A stretch of 64,000 nt of DNA from the NCBI RefSeq assembly GCF_002116905.1, contig NZ_CP015118.1:4340001-4404000 (forward strand). The letters run 5' to 3'. The notes under the pieces are model-generated. The model searched no databases. It was not told the DNA's origin and saw only the letters and a program-made list of their open reading frames with translations. Positions 1 through 8,206 of this stretch are shown here, piece after piece. A program made the position numbers and the translations under genes. Position 1 is the first letter of the stretch. Each line of letters starts with the position of its first letter. The DNA is from Piscinibacter gummiphilus. Lineage in GTDB: Bacteria; Pseudomonadota; Gammaproteobacteria; Burkholderiales; Burkholderiaceae_C.

Positions 1-810
1 ACGCTCACGCCCGAGGTGCTCGCCGCCCGGGCGAAGGCGAACGGGGTCGCCCTGTGGGCCCTCACCGACCACGACGAGGTGGGCGGACAGCACCGCGCCC
101 TGGCCGCCGCCCGCGAGCAGGGCATGGCGTACCTCACCGGCGTCGAGATCTCGGTCACCTTCGCGAACGTCACGGTGCACATCGTGGGCCTCGGCTTCGA
201 CCCCGACGACACCACGCTCGTGCAGGGCCTGTGGGCCACCCGCAACGGCCGCGAGGCGCGCGCCCGCGAGATGGCCGAAGGCCTGGCGAAGGCCGGCATC
301 ACCGGCACGTACGAGGGGGCGCTCAAGTACGTCGGCAACCCCGAACTCATCTCCCGCACGCACTTCGCCCGCCACCTGGTGGACAGCGGCGTGTGCAGCG
401 ACACCCAGGAGGTGTTCCGCCGCTACCTGATCGAGGGCCGCCCCGGCTACGTGCCCCACCGCTGGGCGAAGCTCGGCGACGCGGTGCGCTGGATCACCGG
501 CGCCGGCGGCACGGCCGTCATCGCCCACCCGGGCCGCTACAAGTTCACGCCGAACGAGGAGTACGCGCTCTTCACCGAGTTCATCGCCCACGGCGGGCGT
601 GGCGTGGAGGTCATCACCGGCAGCCACACGGCGGCCGACTTCGTGAAGTACGCCGGCATGGCGACCGAGTTCGACCTGCTGGCCTCGCGGGGCTCCGACT
701 TCCACAGCCCCGAGGAAAGCCACGTCGACCTGGGCCGGCTGCCGCCGCTGCCCGCGAAGCTGACCCCGGTGTGGCAGGCGCTCGCGCACCGCGTGGCGTC
801 GCCGGCGTGA
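1..810 (+). CDS. rnm: PHP-domain phosphoesterase, Rnm/TrpH (YciV) family, 5' end outside window
   Basis: The reading frame is open from base 1, so the N-terminus lies outside the window; the missing part should hold the first His-x-His metal motif. Visible are the PHP motif around TDHDE, the GVEIS segment, the IAHPGRY motif and the C-terminal RGSDFHSP, which together make a trinuclear metal site. Family members are 5'-3' exonucleases that trim rRNA 5' ends (E. coli RNase AM) or hydrolyse 3',5'-nucleoside bisphosphates. The downstream transporter starts inside its stop region (GTGA overlap). A yciO gene lies 1.6 kb downstream, as in the E. coli yciV-yciO arrangement. The family call is firm; the exact substrate is inferred. 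Confidence 0.9.
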   Translation, partial: TLTPEVLAARAKANGVALWALTDHDEVGGQHRALAAAREQGMAYLTGVEISVTFANVTVHIVGLGFDPDDTTLVQGLWATRNGREARAREMAEGLAKAGITGTYEGALKYVGNPELISRTHFARHLVDSGVCSDTQEVFRRYLIEGRPGYVPHRWAKLGDAVRWITGAGGTAVIAHPGRYKFTPNEEYALFTEFIAHGGRGVEVITGSHTAADFVKYAGMATEFDLLASRGSDFHSPEESHVDLGRLPPLPAKLTPVWQALAHRVASPA

Positions 811-1727
811 AGGGGCACCACCCCACCCTCGGCATCGCGCTGATCCTGCTGATGGCGGGGTGCTTCGCGACGATGGACACGTCCATCAAGTACCTCGGCG
901 CGTTCGTGCCGGTGCTGCTGATCATGTGGGGCCGCTACCTGACCCAGACGCTCGTGATGACCGTCTGGCTGCTGCGCTCGAAGACGTCGACCTTCCGCGC
1001 GGCCCATCCGAAGTTCCAGCTGCTGCGCGGCATCCTGCTGCTGCTCACGAGTTCGGCAAGCTTCTACGGCGTGCAGTACCTGCCCGTCGCCGAGTTCACC
1101 GCCATCAACATGCTCACGCCGGTGATCGTCACGCTGCTCGCGGGCTGGGTGCTGCACGAGCGGGTCTCGGCGCTGCGCTGGGCGCTGGTGTGCGGCGGCT
1201 TCGCGGGCGCGCTGATCGTCATCCGCCCGGGCAGCGGCATGTTCGGCTGGGCGGTGTTCCTGCCGCTCGCCGGGGCCGTGAGCTACGCGAGCTTCCAGGT
1301 GCTCACGAGCAAGCTCGCCGCGCTCGAGAGCCCGTTCACCACGCACTTCTACACGGGCCTGACCGGCACCGCGGTGCTCACGCCGCTGCTGCTGTCGAGC
1401 CCGATCGACATCGTCGGCACCCTGCAGGCCGCCACCGCCGGCCACCTCGCGCTGATGCTCGGCATCGGCCTGCTCGGCACCACCGGCCACCTGCTGCTGA
1501 TCCTCGCGCTGGGCCTCGCGCCCACGTCGACGCTGATGCCGTTCGTCTATACGCAGATCGCCTTCGCCGCGGCCGTCAGCTACGCGGTGCTGGGCCACGC
1601 GCCCGACCAGTGGGGCTGGGTCGGCATGGGCGTGGTGGCCGTGTGCGGCGCGGCCAGCGCCTGGCTCAACGTGCGCAAGGGGGCGGTGCCCTCCTCGGCC
1701 GTCGCGGCCGACACGATCGCGGACTGA
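807..1727 (+). CDS. DMT-superfamily (EamA) transporter
   Basis: Inner-membrane protein of about 306 residues with ten predicted hydrophobic segments in two EamA repeats, the usual architecture of drug/metabolite exporters. The GTG start at 807 overlaps the stop of the upstream PHP gene (GTGA), pointing to translational coupling. The repeat boundary lies near residue 140, at the end of a VIRPG-type motif typical of EamA domains. The substrate cannot be read from sequence; relatives include RhtA/YdcZ-like amino-acid or metabolite exporters. The transporter separates rnm from yciO, which adjoin in many proteobacteria. Confidence 0.88.
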   Translation: MKGHHPTLGIALILLMAGCFATMDTSIKYLGAFVPVLLIMWGRYLTQTLVMTVWLLRSKTSTFRAAHPKFQLLRGILLLLTSSASFYGVQYLPVAEFTAINMLTPVIVTLLAGWVLHERVSALRWALVCGGFAGALIVIRPGSGMFGWAVFLPLAGAVSYASFQVLTSKLAALESPFTTHFYTGLTGTAVLTPLLLSSPIDIVGTLQAATAGHLALMLGIGLLGTTGHLLLILALGLAPTSTLMPFVYTQIAFAAAVSYAVLGHAPDQWGWVGMGVVAVCGAASAWLNVRKGAVPSSAVAADTIAD

Positions 1728-1840
1728 TCGCCAAGCGGCCGCAGCCCTGGCGGCGGACACGCGGCGCCCCTGTAGGACAAGCGCGCAAACCGGCTCGGCT
1801 GCGTGAAAACCCCCGCGTGCACGGCGTCCCCCGGCGCAAT

Positions 1841-1875
1841 CATGGACCTCACACCGTTTTTCGGAGAGGTCCATG
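1841..1875 (+). promoter_or_regulatory. Perfect 10-bp inverted repeat covering the response-regulator start codon
   Basis: The arms at 1841-1850 and 1866-1875 are exact reverse complements around a 15-nt loop. The right arm holds the ATG at 1873 and the end of the GGAGAGG ribosome-binding site at 1863-1869. In mRNA this hairpin would block initiation. The arms are seen directly; a regulatory role is inference. Confidence 0.6.
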
Positions 1876-2277
1876 AACCCCAGGAACGATGGCCCCGGCG
1901 CCTCCGCGCTGGTGGCCGAGGACGACGCGGCGAGCCAGGTGCTCGCGATGGCGGTGCTCGAACGAGAAGGCCTGCACGTGACGGTGGTGGGCGACGGCGC
2001 CGAGGCCGTGGCGGCCTGGCGGGCGGGGCACTACGACATCCTCTTCCTCGACAACCACATGCCGCGCATGAACGGGCGCGACGCGGCCACCGAGATCCGT
2101 GCCGCCGAACGCAGCGAGGGCCGCGCCCGCACGCCCATCATCGGCATCACCGCGAGCGGCCTGCCCGAAGAACGCAACGAATGCCTCGACGCCGGCATGG
2201 ACGCGCTGCTGCTCAAGCCGTTCCGCCTCGACGACCTGTCCCGGCTGCTGCATGAATGGCTTCCGGAGCCCCAATGA
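1873..2277 (+). CDS. Single-domain response regulator (CheY-like receiver)
   Basis: A 134-residue stand-alone REC domain with no output domain. Visible landmarks are the acidic pair D17-D18, the phosphoacceptor D60 in the FLDNHMPRMNG block, a conserved Thr in GITAS and K115 in LLKPF. No kinase is adjacent; the nearest histidine kinase begins at 5697 and faces the same way, but four minus-strand genes lie between. The gene has its own Shine-Dalgarno (GGAGAGG), partly hidden by an inverted repeat that also covers the start codon. It could act in a phosphorelay or by protein contact; the partner is unknown. Confidence 0.9.
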   Translation: MNPRNDGPGASALVAEDDAASQVLAMAVLEREGLHVTVVGDGAEAVAAWRAGHYDILFLDNHMPRMNGRDAATEIRAAERSEGRARTPIIGITASGLPEERNECLDAGMDALLLKPFRLDDLSRLLHEWLPEPQ

Positions 2278-2372
2278 ACGGCCCGGCCCTCGCCCCACCG
2301 CCCACCGGGCCCGCCCCGGGGACAAGCCGCACGCCGTGGCAGCACGGGCGGCGTGGCATTAGGATCGGCACC

Positions 2373-2996
2373 ATGCCCCGATACGTCGAAGTCCACCCCG
2401 ACAACCCCCAGCACCGCCTGCTCAAGCAGGCGGCCGACGTGCTCCACGGTGGCGGCATCGCCGCGGTGCCCACCGACTCCAGCTACGCGCTCGTGTGCCA
2501 CCTCGACGACAAGGCGGCCGCGGAGGCGCTGCGGCGCCTGCGCGGGGTCGACGACAAGCACCACCTGACGCTGCTGTGCCGCGACCTCTCCGAACTGGCG
2601 AGTTACGCGAAGGTGGACAACAAGCAGTACCGCCTGCTCAAGAGCGCCACGCCGGGCCCGTTCACGTTCATCCTCGAGGCCACGAAGGAAGTGCCGCGGC
2701 GCGTGTCGCACCCGTCGCGCCGCACCATCGGGCTGCGCGTGCCGGACCACCACATGCTGCAGGAGCTGATGGGCGTGTTCGGCGAGCCGCTGCTGGGCAC
2801 CACGCTGATCCTGCCCGGCGACGACCACCCGCTCAACGACCCGGAGGAGATCCGCGAGCGGCTGCAGAACCAGATCCACGTGGTGCTCGATGCCGGCGCG
2901 TGTGCGATGGAGCCCACCACGGTGGTGGACCTCACGTCCGGGGAACCGGTCCTCGTGCGCGAAGGCCGGGGCGACCCGGCCCTGCTGGGCCTTTGA
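2373..2996 (+). CDS. yciO: YciO/YrdC/Sua5-family protein (YciO type)
   Basis: A 207-residue YrdC-like fold protein. The ATG at 2373 starts MPRYVEVHPDNPQ, matching the YciO N-terminus. The IAAVPTDSSYAL segment and the FTFILEATKEVPRR stretch are the family's ligand-binding hallmarks. YrdC/Sua5 make threonylcarbamoyl-AMP for tRNA t6A; YciO is a paralogue whose role is less certain and should not be assumed identical. Its position shortly after rnm echoes the yciV-yciO neighbourhood of enterobacteria. It converges on ridA, with no gap between the two stop codons. Confidence 0.9.
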   Translation: MPRYVEVHPDNPQHRLLKQAADVLHGGGIAAVPTDSSYALVCHLDDKAAAEALRRLRGVDDKHHLTLLCRDLSELASYAKVDNKQYRLLKSATPGPFTFILEATKEVPRRVSHPSRRTIGLRVPDHHMLQELMGVFGEPLLGTTLILPGDDHPLNDPEEIRERLQNQIHVVLDAGACAMEPTTVVDLTSGEPVLVREGRGDPALLGL

Positions 2997-3356
2997 TCAG
3001 ACCCGCAGCGCGGCCGTCACCACGATCTCGAGGCGCCAGCCCGCGCGCATCAGCTTTGCCTGCACCGTCGCGCGCGGCGGCGCGTCGCCCGGGGCCACCC
3101 AGTCGTCCCACACCTCGTTCATGCCTTCGAAGTCCGCCGGATCGGCGAGGAAGATCTGGGCCATCAGGATGTGGGCGTTGTCGGTGTGCGCCTCGGCCAG
3201 CAGCTTGTCGATGGCGGCCAGCACCTGGCGGGTCTGGGTGCGGATGTCGGAGGTCTCGTCCTCCGGCACCTGACCGGCGAGGTACACGGTGCCGTGGTGG
3301 ATCGCCATCTCGGAGAGGCGGTCACCCACGTGGAAACGGCGCACGGGGTTGGTCAT
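2997..3356 (-). CDS. RidA-family (YjgF/UK114) protein
   Basis: A 119-residue single-domain protein of the RidA fold, which forms trimers and, in canonical members, hydrolyses reactive enamine/imine intermediates to 2-keto acids. The C-terminal PRATVQAKLMRAGWRLEI contains the conserved Arg that contacts the substrate carboxylate in active RidA. The protein resembles the RidA side families more than E. coli RidA itself, so imine deaminase activity is inferred. The start ATG overlaps the plsY stop (TGATG), so the two are likely co-translated. Confidence 0.85.
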   Translation of the reverse strand: MTNPVRRFHVGDRLSEMAIHHGTVYLAGQVPEDETSDIRTQTRQVLAAIDKLLAEAHTDNAHILMAQIFLADPADFEGMNEVWDDWVAPGDAPPRATVQAKLMRAGWRLEIVVTAALRV

Positions 3357-4000
3357 CAGTGTTTTCCTTTGGCAGCGGGCTTGGCGCCCGCGGACTTCTG
3401 GCCGAGCTTGCTTTCGGTGCCGGCCAGCAGCTTGCGGATGTTCGGGGCGTGGCGCCAGATCAGCAGCACGCCCATCACGGCCGCGGCGAGCGCGATCGAG
3501 TCGAAGCCCCAGATCAGCATCTGGTAGAACGGGGCGAACACCGCGGCCACGATGGCCGCGAGCGACGAGTAGCGGAAGAAGACCGCGATGATGATCCAGG
3601 TCAGCAGCGTGGCGAGCCCCAGCCACGGGTTGAACGCGAGCAGCACGCCGGCGGCCGTGGCAACGCCCTTGCCCCCCTGGAACCGGAAGAACACCGGCCA
3701 CAGGTGGCCGAGGAAGGCGCCGAGGCCCACCAGCGCCACCGCGCCCTCACCCAGCCCGTACGGCTCGCCGAAGCGGGCCACGAGCCACACCGGCAGCCAG
3801 CCCTTGAGCGCGTCGAACACCAGCGTGAGGATGGCCGCGAGCTTGTTGCCCGACCGCAGCACGTTCGTGGCGCCCGGGTTGCCCGAGCCGTAGCTGCGCG
3901 GGTCGTTCAGGCCCATGGCCCGGCTGACGATGACCGCGAAGGACAACGAGCCGATCAGGTAGGCCGCGACGGTGGCGGCGAGGACGTACAGGTTCTGCAT
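3356..4000 (-). CDS. plsY: Glycerol-3-phosphate acyltransferase PlsY
   Basis: Inner-membrane acyl-phosphate:glycerol-3-phosphate acyltransferase that makes lysophosphatidate, the first step of phospholipid synthesis. The three PlsY motifs are present: SYGSGNPGATNVLR, the RFQGGKGVAT block, and the WRHAPNIRKLL region. Length is 214 residues with about five membrane segments, normal for the family. The start at 4000 (MQNLYVLAA) is preferred over a possible upstream in-frame start because the first membrane segment follows directly. The Lys/Ala-rich tail is ordinary for high-GC betaproteobacteria. Confidence 0.96.
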   Translation of the reverse strand: MQNLYVLAATVAAYLIGSLSFAVIVSRAMGLNDPRSYGSGNPGATNVLRSGNKLAAILTLVFDALKGWLPVWLVARFGEPYGLGEGAVALVGLGAFLGHLWPVFFRFQGGKGVATAAGVLLAFNPWLGLATLLTWIIIAVFFRYSSLAAIVAAVFAPFYQMLIWGFDSIALAAAVMGVLLIWRHAPNIRKLLAGTESKLGQKSAGAKPAAKGKH

Positions 4001-4025
4001 GGAAAAGGGAATCGGGCGAAGGCCG

Positions 4026-4517
4026 TCATTCTGCACCGGCGCACTGCACCGGCCGTGCCCCGAGCGTCTCGGTGAGTACCCGGGGGTCGATGCCCACGAG
4101 GTAGCCGCGCCGCCCGCCGTTGATCAGGATCTTCGGCAGGTCGAGGATCGTGGACTCGACGTGGACGGGCATCTCCTTGCGCGTGCCGAACGGCGACGTG
4201 CCGCCCACCAGGAAGCCGCTGTGGCGGTTGGCCACCTCGGGCTTGCACGGCGCCACTTTCTTCACCCCGATCTGCCGCGCGAGGTTCTTCAGGCTCACCT
4301 GCCGGTCGCCGTGCATCAGCACGATCAGGGGCTTGGCGGCCTCGTCCTCCATCACGAGCGTCTTGACGACGGCGTGCTCGTCCCAGCCGAGCTGCTTCGC
4401 CGACTCGCCGGTGCCGCCGTGCTCGACGTACTCGTACAGGTGCTCGGTGTACGGCACCTTGTGCGCCTTGAGCCAGGCGGTGGCGGGGGTTTCGGAGGCG
4501 TGGTCCTTGCGGGCCAT
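4026..4517 (-). CDS. ybaK: YbaK/EbsC-type aminoacyl-tRNA deacylase
   Basis: A 163-residue YbaK/ProX-fold protein. Family members hydrolyse mischarged tRNA in trans, classically Cys-tRNA(Pro). Visible are the VVKTLVMED segment with the conserved Lys, the VGGTSPFGTRKEMPV loop that lines the active site, and the NGGRRGYLVGIDP motif. The start at 4517 lies one base after the stop of the upstream aldo-keto reductase gene, suggesting one transcript. Assignment to the Cys-tRNA(Pro) subfamily rests on overall similarity. Confidence 0.9.
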   Translation of the reverse strand: MARKDHASETPATAWLKAHKVPYTEHLYEYVEHGGTGESAKQLGWDEHAVVKTLVMEDEAAKPLIVLMHGDRQVSLKNLARQIGVKKVAPCKPEVANRHSGFLVGGTSPFGTRKEMPVHVESTILDLPKILINGGRRGYLVGIDPRVLTETLGARPVQCAGAE

Positions 4518-4518
4518 G

Positions 4519-5589
4519 TCACTGGGCCGGATCGCGATGGGTCCAGCGGATGGCGTCGATCTCGGCCAGCAGTTCCGTCGACAGCGTGGTGCCCCACGCA
4601 TCGACGTTCTGGTCCAGCTGCTCCGGCTTCGTCACCCCGATGATGGTGCTGGCGACCCGCCACGACGTGTAGCAGAAGGCCAGCGCCATCTGCGTGGGCG
4701 TGAGGCCGTGCCGGCGTGCGAGCGCGTTGTAGAGGCGGGCCGCGGCGAGCGCCTCGGGACGGCCCCAGCGCTGCGCCTTCATCGAGTCGAAGATCGCGAG
4801 GCGGCCCGGCTTGTCGTCGGAGTTCAGGCCCACCTCGTCGTACTTGCCGGTCAGCGCGCCGAAGGCGAGCGGCGAGTACGCGAGCATCGAGACGTTCAGG
4901 CGGTAGAGCGACTCGTCGAGCCCGTTGTCGAGCGCGCGGCTGTTCAGCGCGTAAGGGTTCTGCACGGTGGCCACGCGCGGCAGGTTGTGCTGCTCGGCCA
5001 GGCGCACGAACTCGTGCACGCCCCACGGGCTTTCGTTCGACAGGCCGATGTAGCGCACCTTGCCCGCCTTCACCAGGCCGGCGAGTGCCTCGAGCTGCTC
5101 GTGGATGGTGGTGAAGTCGCGGTCCTGCGACGGGTCGAAGTACAGGTTGCCGAACGTGGGCACGTTGCGGTTCGGCCAGTGGATCTGGTACAGGTCGATG
5201 CGGTCGGTCTTCAGGCGAGCGAGGCTGTCGTCGCAGGCCTGGCGGATCTCGTCGGGCAGCAGGTTGCGGCTGCCGCCACGCACCCAGGGCATGCCGCGCG
5301 AGGGGCCCGCCACCTTCGTGGCGAGCACGACCTTCTCGCGGGCGCCGGGGCGCTGGGCGAACCAGTTGCCGATGATGCGTTCGGTGGCGCCGTAGGTCTC
5401 GGCCCGCGCCGGCACCGAGTACATCTCGGCCGTGTCGATGAAGTTGATGCCACGGCCGAGGGACTGGTCGAGCAGCTCGTGGGCGGCGTGTTCGCCGACC
5501 TGCTGGCCGAAGGTCATGGTGCCGAGGCAGATGGGGGTCACCCGCAAGTCGCTGCGGCCGAGGGAAATCAGGGGCAAGGGCGTGCTCAT
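4519..5589 (-). CDS. tas: NADP(H)-dependent aldo-keto reductase, Tas-like
   Basis: A 356-residue TIM-barrel aldo-keto reductase, close in length and motifs to E. coli Tas (346 aa). The catalytic tetrad is visible: Asp and Tyr in FIDTAEMYSVP, Lys in LATKVAG and His in YQIHWPNR. The C-terminal GVTKPEQLDQNVDAW segment binds the NADP phosphate in this family. The natural substrate is unknown. It heads the minus-strand run tas-ybaK-plsY-ridA, although plsY lies 25 bases beyond ybaK and may be partly independent. It is divergent from the histidine kinase at 5697. Confidence 0.93.
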   Translation of the reverse strand: MSTPLPLISLGRSDLRVTPICLGTMTFGQQVGEHAAHELLDQSLGRGINFIDTAEMYSVPARAETYGATERIIGNWFAQRPGAREKVVLATKVAGPSRGMPWVRGGSRNLLPDEIRQACDDSLARLKTDRIDLYQIHWPNRNVPTFGNLYFDPSQDRDFTTIHEQLEALAGLVKAGKVRYIGLSNESPWGVHEFVRLAEQHNLPRVATVQNPYALNSRALDNGLDESLYRLNVSMLAYSPLAFGALTGKYDEVGLNSDDKPGRLAIFDSMKAQRWGRPEALAAARLYNALARRHGLTPTQMALAFCYTSWRVASTIIGVTKPEQLDQNVDAWGTTLSTELLAEIDAIRWTHRDPAQ

Positions 5590-5696
5590 CCCCCGAGTTT
5601 AGGGTCTACCCGGACAAGTTGCTGGCGAGGGATCATCCATCATGTGCCGAACCCCGTCGACGGACGGCACATCGACGGCAGTACCGGGGAGATGTG

Positions 5697-7619
5697 ATGG
5701 CAATCGGCAGCAAGGTTGACCCTGAGTCCAGCGCCCTGCTGCAGGTGGCCGAAGCGCCGCGTCATGTCCTGTGGGTCCACGACACCGCCCCGTCCGACCG
5801 CGTCTGCTATGTCAGCCCGTCCTTCGAGCGCATCTGGGGACGCCCTGTCACCGCGCTCTACGCCGACCCGCAGGAATGGATCGCAGGCGTCCATCCCGAC
5901 GACCGCGAGCGTGTGGTCGCCGCCTATGACCACTGGGTGGCGGCCCCGCGCGAACGCACCTACGACATCGAATTCCGCGTCGTGCACCCCGAGGGCACCG
6001 AACGATGGATCCACGACACGGGCCACGCGGTGCTCTCCGCCTCCGGCAACCTGCAGCTCACCGGCATCGCCGAGGACATCACCGACCGCCGCCGCGACGA
6101 GGACGCCCTGCGCGAGCAGCAGCGGTACTTCCGCGAGATGACCGAGTCGCTCACGCAGCTGGTGTGGGCCACACGCCCGGACGGCCATGCCGACTACCTG
6201 AGCCCGCAGTGGATCCAGTACACCGGCGTGCCCGCCGAACTGCAGTACGGCGACGGGTGGCTGATGCAGGTCCATCCCGACGACCGCCCCGCCGTTGCCG
6301 TGGCCTGGCGCCGCGCGGTGCGCGACGGCACGCCGTACGCCATCGAGATGCGCCTGCGCCGCCACGACGGCACCGACCGCTGGTTCATGGCCCGCGGATG
6401 TCCGCTGCGCGCGATCTCGGGCGAGATCCGCCACTGGTACGGCACCAGCACCGACATCGACGACCTCAAGCGCGCCAACGCCGAGCTGCAGCGCGAGCGC
6501 GACCGCTTCGCGATGGTGGCCAGCACGTCGCCGAGCGCGGTGCACACGCTGCGGCGCTCCGCGGACGGCGAGTACGCGGTGGTGTTCGGCCTCGACCGTT
6601 TCGCCGAAATGTACGGTGTGACGTCCGCCGAGCTGGGGGACAACGCGCTCGCGGTGTTCGCCACGCGTGTCCACCCCGACGACCTGCCCCGCCTGTCGAA
6701 GAGCGTCGAGGTCTCCCGTCGCGAGGTCTCCCCATGGCGCGAGGAGTTCCGCATCCGGCACCCGGTGCGCGGCGAGCGCTGGATCGAAGCCCATTCGATG
6801 CCCGTCCGGGAGGCCGACGGCACCACCCTGTGGCACGGCACCCTCACCGACGTGACCGAACGGCGTGAAGCCGAGGCCCGCATCCGCTCGCTCAACGCCG
6901 ACCTGGAGGCCCGTGTGGCCGCCCGCACGGCCGAGTTGCAGACGGCCATGCAGGAGCTGGAGGCGTTCAGCTATTCGGTGTCACACGACCTGCGTGCGCC
7001 GCTGCGGGCCATCGACGGGTTCTCGCAGGTGGTGCTGAAGGACTTCGGCCCGCTGCTGCCCGAGACCGGCGAGCGTTACCTGAACATCATCCGCGACAGT
7101 GCCCGGAAGATGGGCCAGCTCATCGACGACCTGCTCGCGTTCTCGCGCCTCGGCCGCCAGGCCCTCACGCGCCGTCCGGTCGACACCTCGATGCTCGTGC
7201 GCGAGGCCCTCGAGACGCTCGCCCCCATGCGCCAGGGCCGCGTCGTCGACGTGCACATCGGCGAGCTCCCCCCGAGCGACTGCGACCCGGCGATGCTGCG
7301 CCAGGTCTGGATCAACCTGCTCTCGAACGCGCTGAAGTACACCCGCAACCGGCCCGAGGCTCACGTCGAGGTGGGGTTCGACGGCCCGGAGTTCTTCGTG
7401 CGCGACAACGGCACCGGCTTCGACATGAAACACGCCCACAAGCTGTTCCACGTCTTCGAACGCCTGCACCGCATGGACGAGTTCGAGGGCACCGGCGTGG
7501 GCCTGGCGATCGTGCAGCGCATCGTCGAGCGCCACGGCGGCACGGTGCGGGCCGAGGCCGCGCCCGGCCAGGGGGCGGCGTTCTACTTCAGGCTCGGAGA
7601 AACCGAGGCCGTGGACTGA
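5697..7619 (+). CDS. Cytosolic sensor histidine kinase with three PAS domains
   Basis: A 640-residue kinase without an obvious membrane segment. Three PAS/PAC modules span roughly residues 15-130, 145-265 and 275-400, each with the HPDD element typical of PAS_3-type folds. A short coiled region follows, then HisKA with the phosphoaccepting H430 in SYSVSHDLRAPL and an HATPase_c domain with N544 (NALKYT), RDNGTGF and GVGLAIV. The architecture resembles phytochrome-like kinases without the photosensory part. The start at 5697 has GGGGAG about five bases upstream. No receiver domain or partner regulator is adjacent; the lone receiver at 1873 is a candidate by proximity only. Confidence 0.93.
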   Translation: MAIGSKVDPESSALLQVAEAPRHVLWVHDTAPSDRVCYVSPSFERIWGRPVTALYADPQEWIAGVHPDDRERVVAAYDHWVAAPRERTYDIEFRVVHPEGTERWIHDTGHAVLSASGNLQLTGIAEDITDRRRDEDALREQQRYFREMTESLTQLVWATRPDGHADYLSPQWIQYTGVPAELQYGDGWLMQVHPDDRPAVAVAWRRAVRDGTPYAIEMRLRRHDGTDRWFMARGCPLRAISGEIRHWYGTSTDIDDLKRANAELQRERDRFAMVASTSPSAVHTLRRSADGEYAVVFGLDRFAEMYGVTSAELGDNALAVFATRVHPDDLPRLSKSVEVSRREVSPWREEFRIRHPVRGERWIEAHSMPVREADGTTLWHGTLTDVTERREAEARIRSLNADLEARVAARTAELQTAMQELEAFSYSVSHDLRAPLRAIDGFSQVVLKDFGPLLPETGERYLNIIRDSARKMGQLIDDLLAFSRLGRQALTRRPVDTSMLVREALETLAPMRQGRVVDVHIGELPPSDCDPAMLRQVWINLLSNALKYTRNRPEAHVEVGFDGPEFFVRDNGTGFDMKHAHKLFHVFERLHRMDEFEGTGVGLAIVQRIVERHGGTVRAEAAPGQGAAFYFRLGETEAVD

Positions 7620-7620
7620 C

Positions 7621-8130
7621 TCAGGCGCCGTGGGTCGCGGGCTGGCCCGCCAGCGCGAGCATCGCGTCGCCGGTGACGCGGCACAGGCGCCAGTCGGGCA
7701 TCACGGTGGCGCCCATGCGCTCGTAGAAACGGATGGCGTCGGTGTTCCAGTCGAGCACGCACCACTCGAAGCGTCCGTAGTGGCGGTCCACCGCCAGCTT
7801 GGCCAGGCGGCCGAGGAAGGCCTCGCCGATGCCCTGCCCGCGCGAACCCGGCTTCACGTACAGGTCCTCCAGGTACAGCCCCGGCTGTGCCAGGAACGTG
7901 GAGAAATTGGTGAAGAACAGCGCGAACGCCACCACCTCGCCGTCCACCTCGGCCACCATGGCTTCGGCCGCGGGCTTTTCGCCGAAGAGCTGCGGGCGCA
8001 GCTTCTCGGGGGTGACCTGCAGCAGGTGGGTCAGCTTCTCGAATTCCGCCAGCTCGCGGATCAACCCGACGATGGGTGCCACGTCGCGGAGTTCGGCGGA
8101 ACGGATCGAAAAGCGTGATGGGTTTGACAT
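7621..8130 (-). CDS. GNAT-family N-acetyltransferase
   Basis: A 169-residue GCN5-related acetyltransferase. The acetyl-CoA pyrophosphate loop is visible as GSRGQGIGEAFL, preceded by the YLEDLYVKP strand typical of the diamine/spermidine acetyltransferase-like subgroup. The start at 8130 (MSNPSRFSIRSAEL) matches the usual N-terminal strand of the fold. Its 3' end meets the histidine kinase gene end to end. It is divergent from the hydrolase at 8207 with a 76-base gap that must hold both promoters. The amine substrate cannot be inferred. Confidence 0.9.
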   Translation of the reverse strand: MSNPSRFSIRSAELRDVAPIVGLIRELAEFEKLTHLLQVTPEKLRPQLFGEKPAAEAMVAEVDGEVVAFALFFTNFSTFLAQPGLYLEDLYVKPGSRGQGIGEAFLGRLAKLAVDRHYGRFEWCVLDWNTDAIRFYERMGATVMPDWRLCRVTGDAMLALAGQPATHGA

Positions 8131-8206
8131 GGGTGGGGCCTGGAACAGTCGAAGGTTGTCACCCGACGGACAACGCCGCTTGGTGCACCGCAATATCATC
8201 TCACGC

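Noticed and set aside
5590..5696. FliA-type promoter before the PAS kinase (ACAAGTTGC ... GTGCCGAAC)
   Set aside because: The spacing between the two elements is far too long and the -10 is poor.
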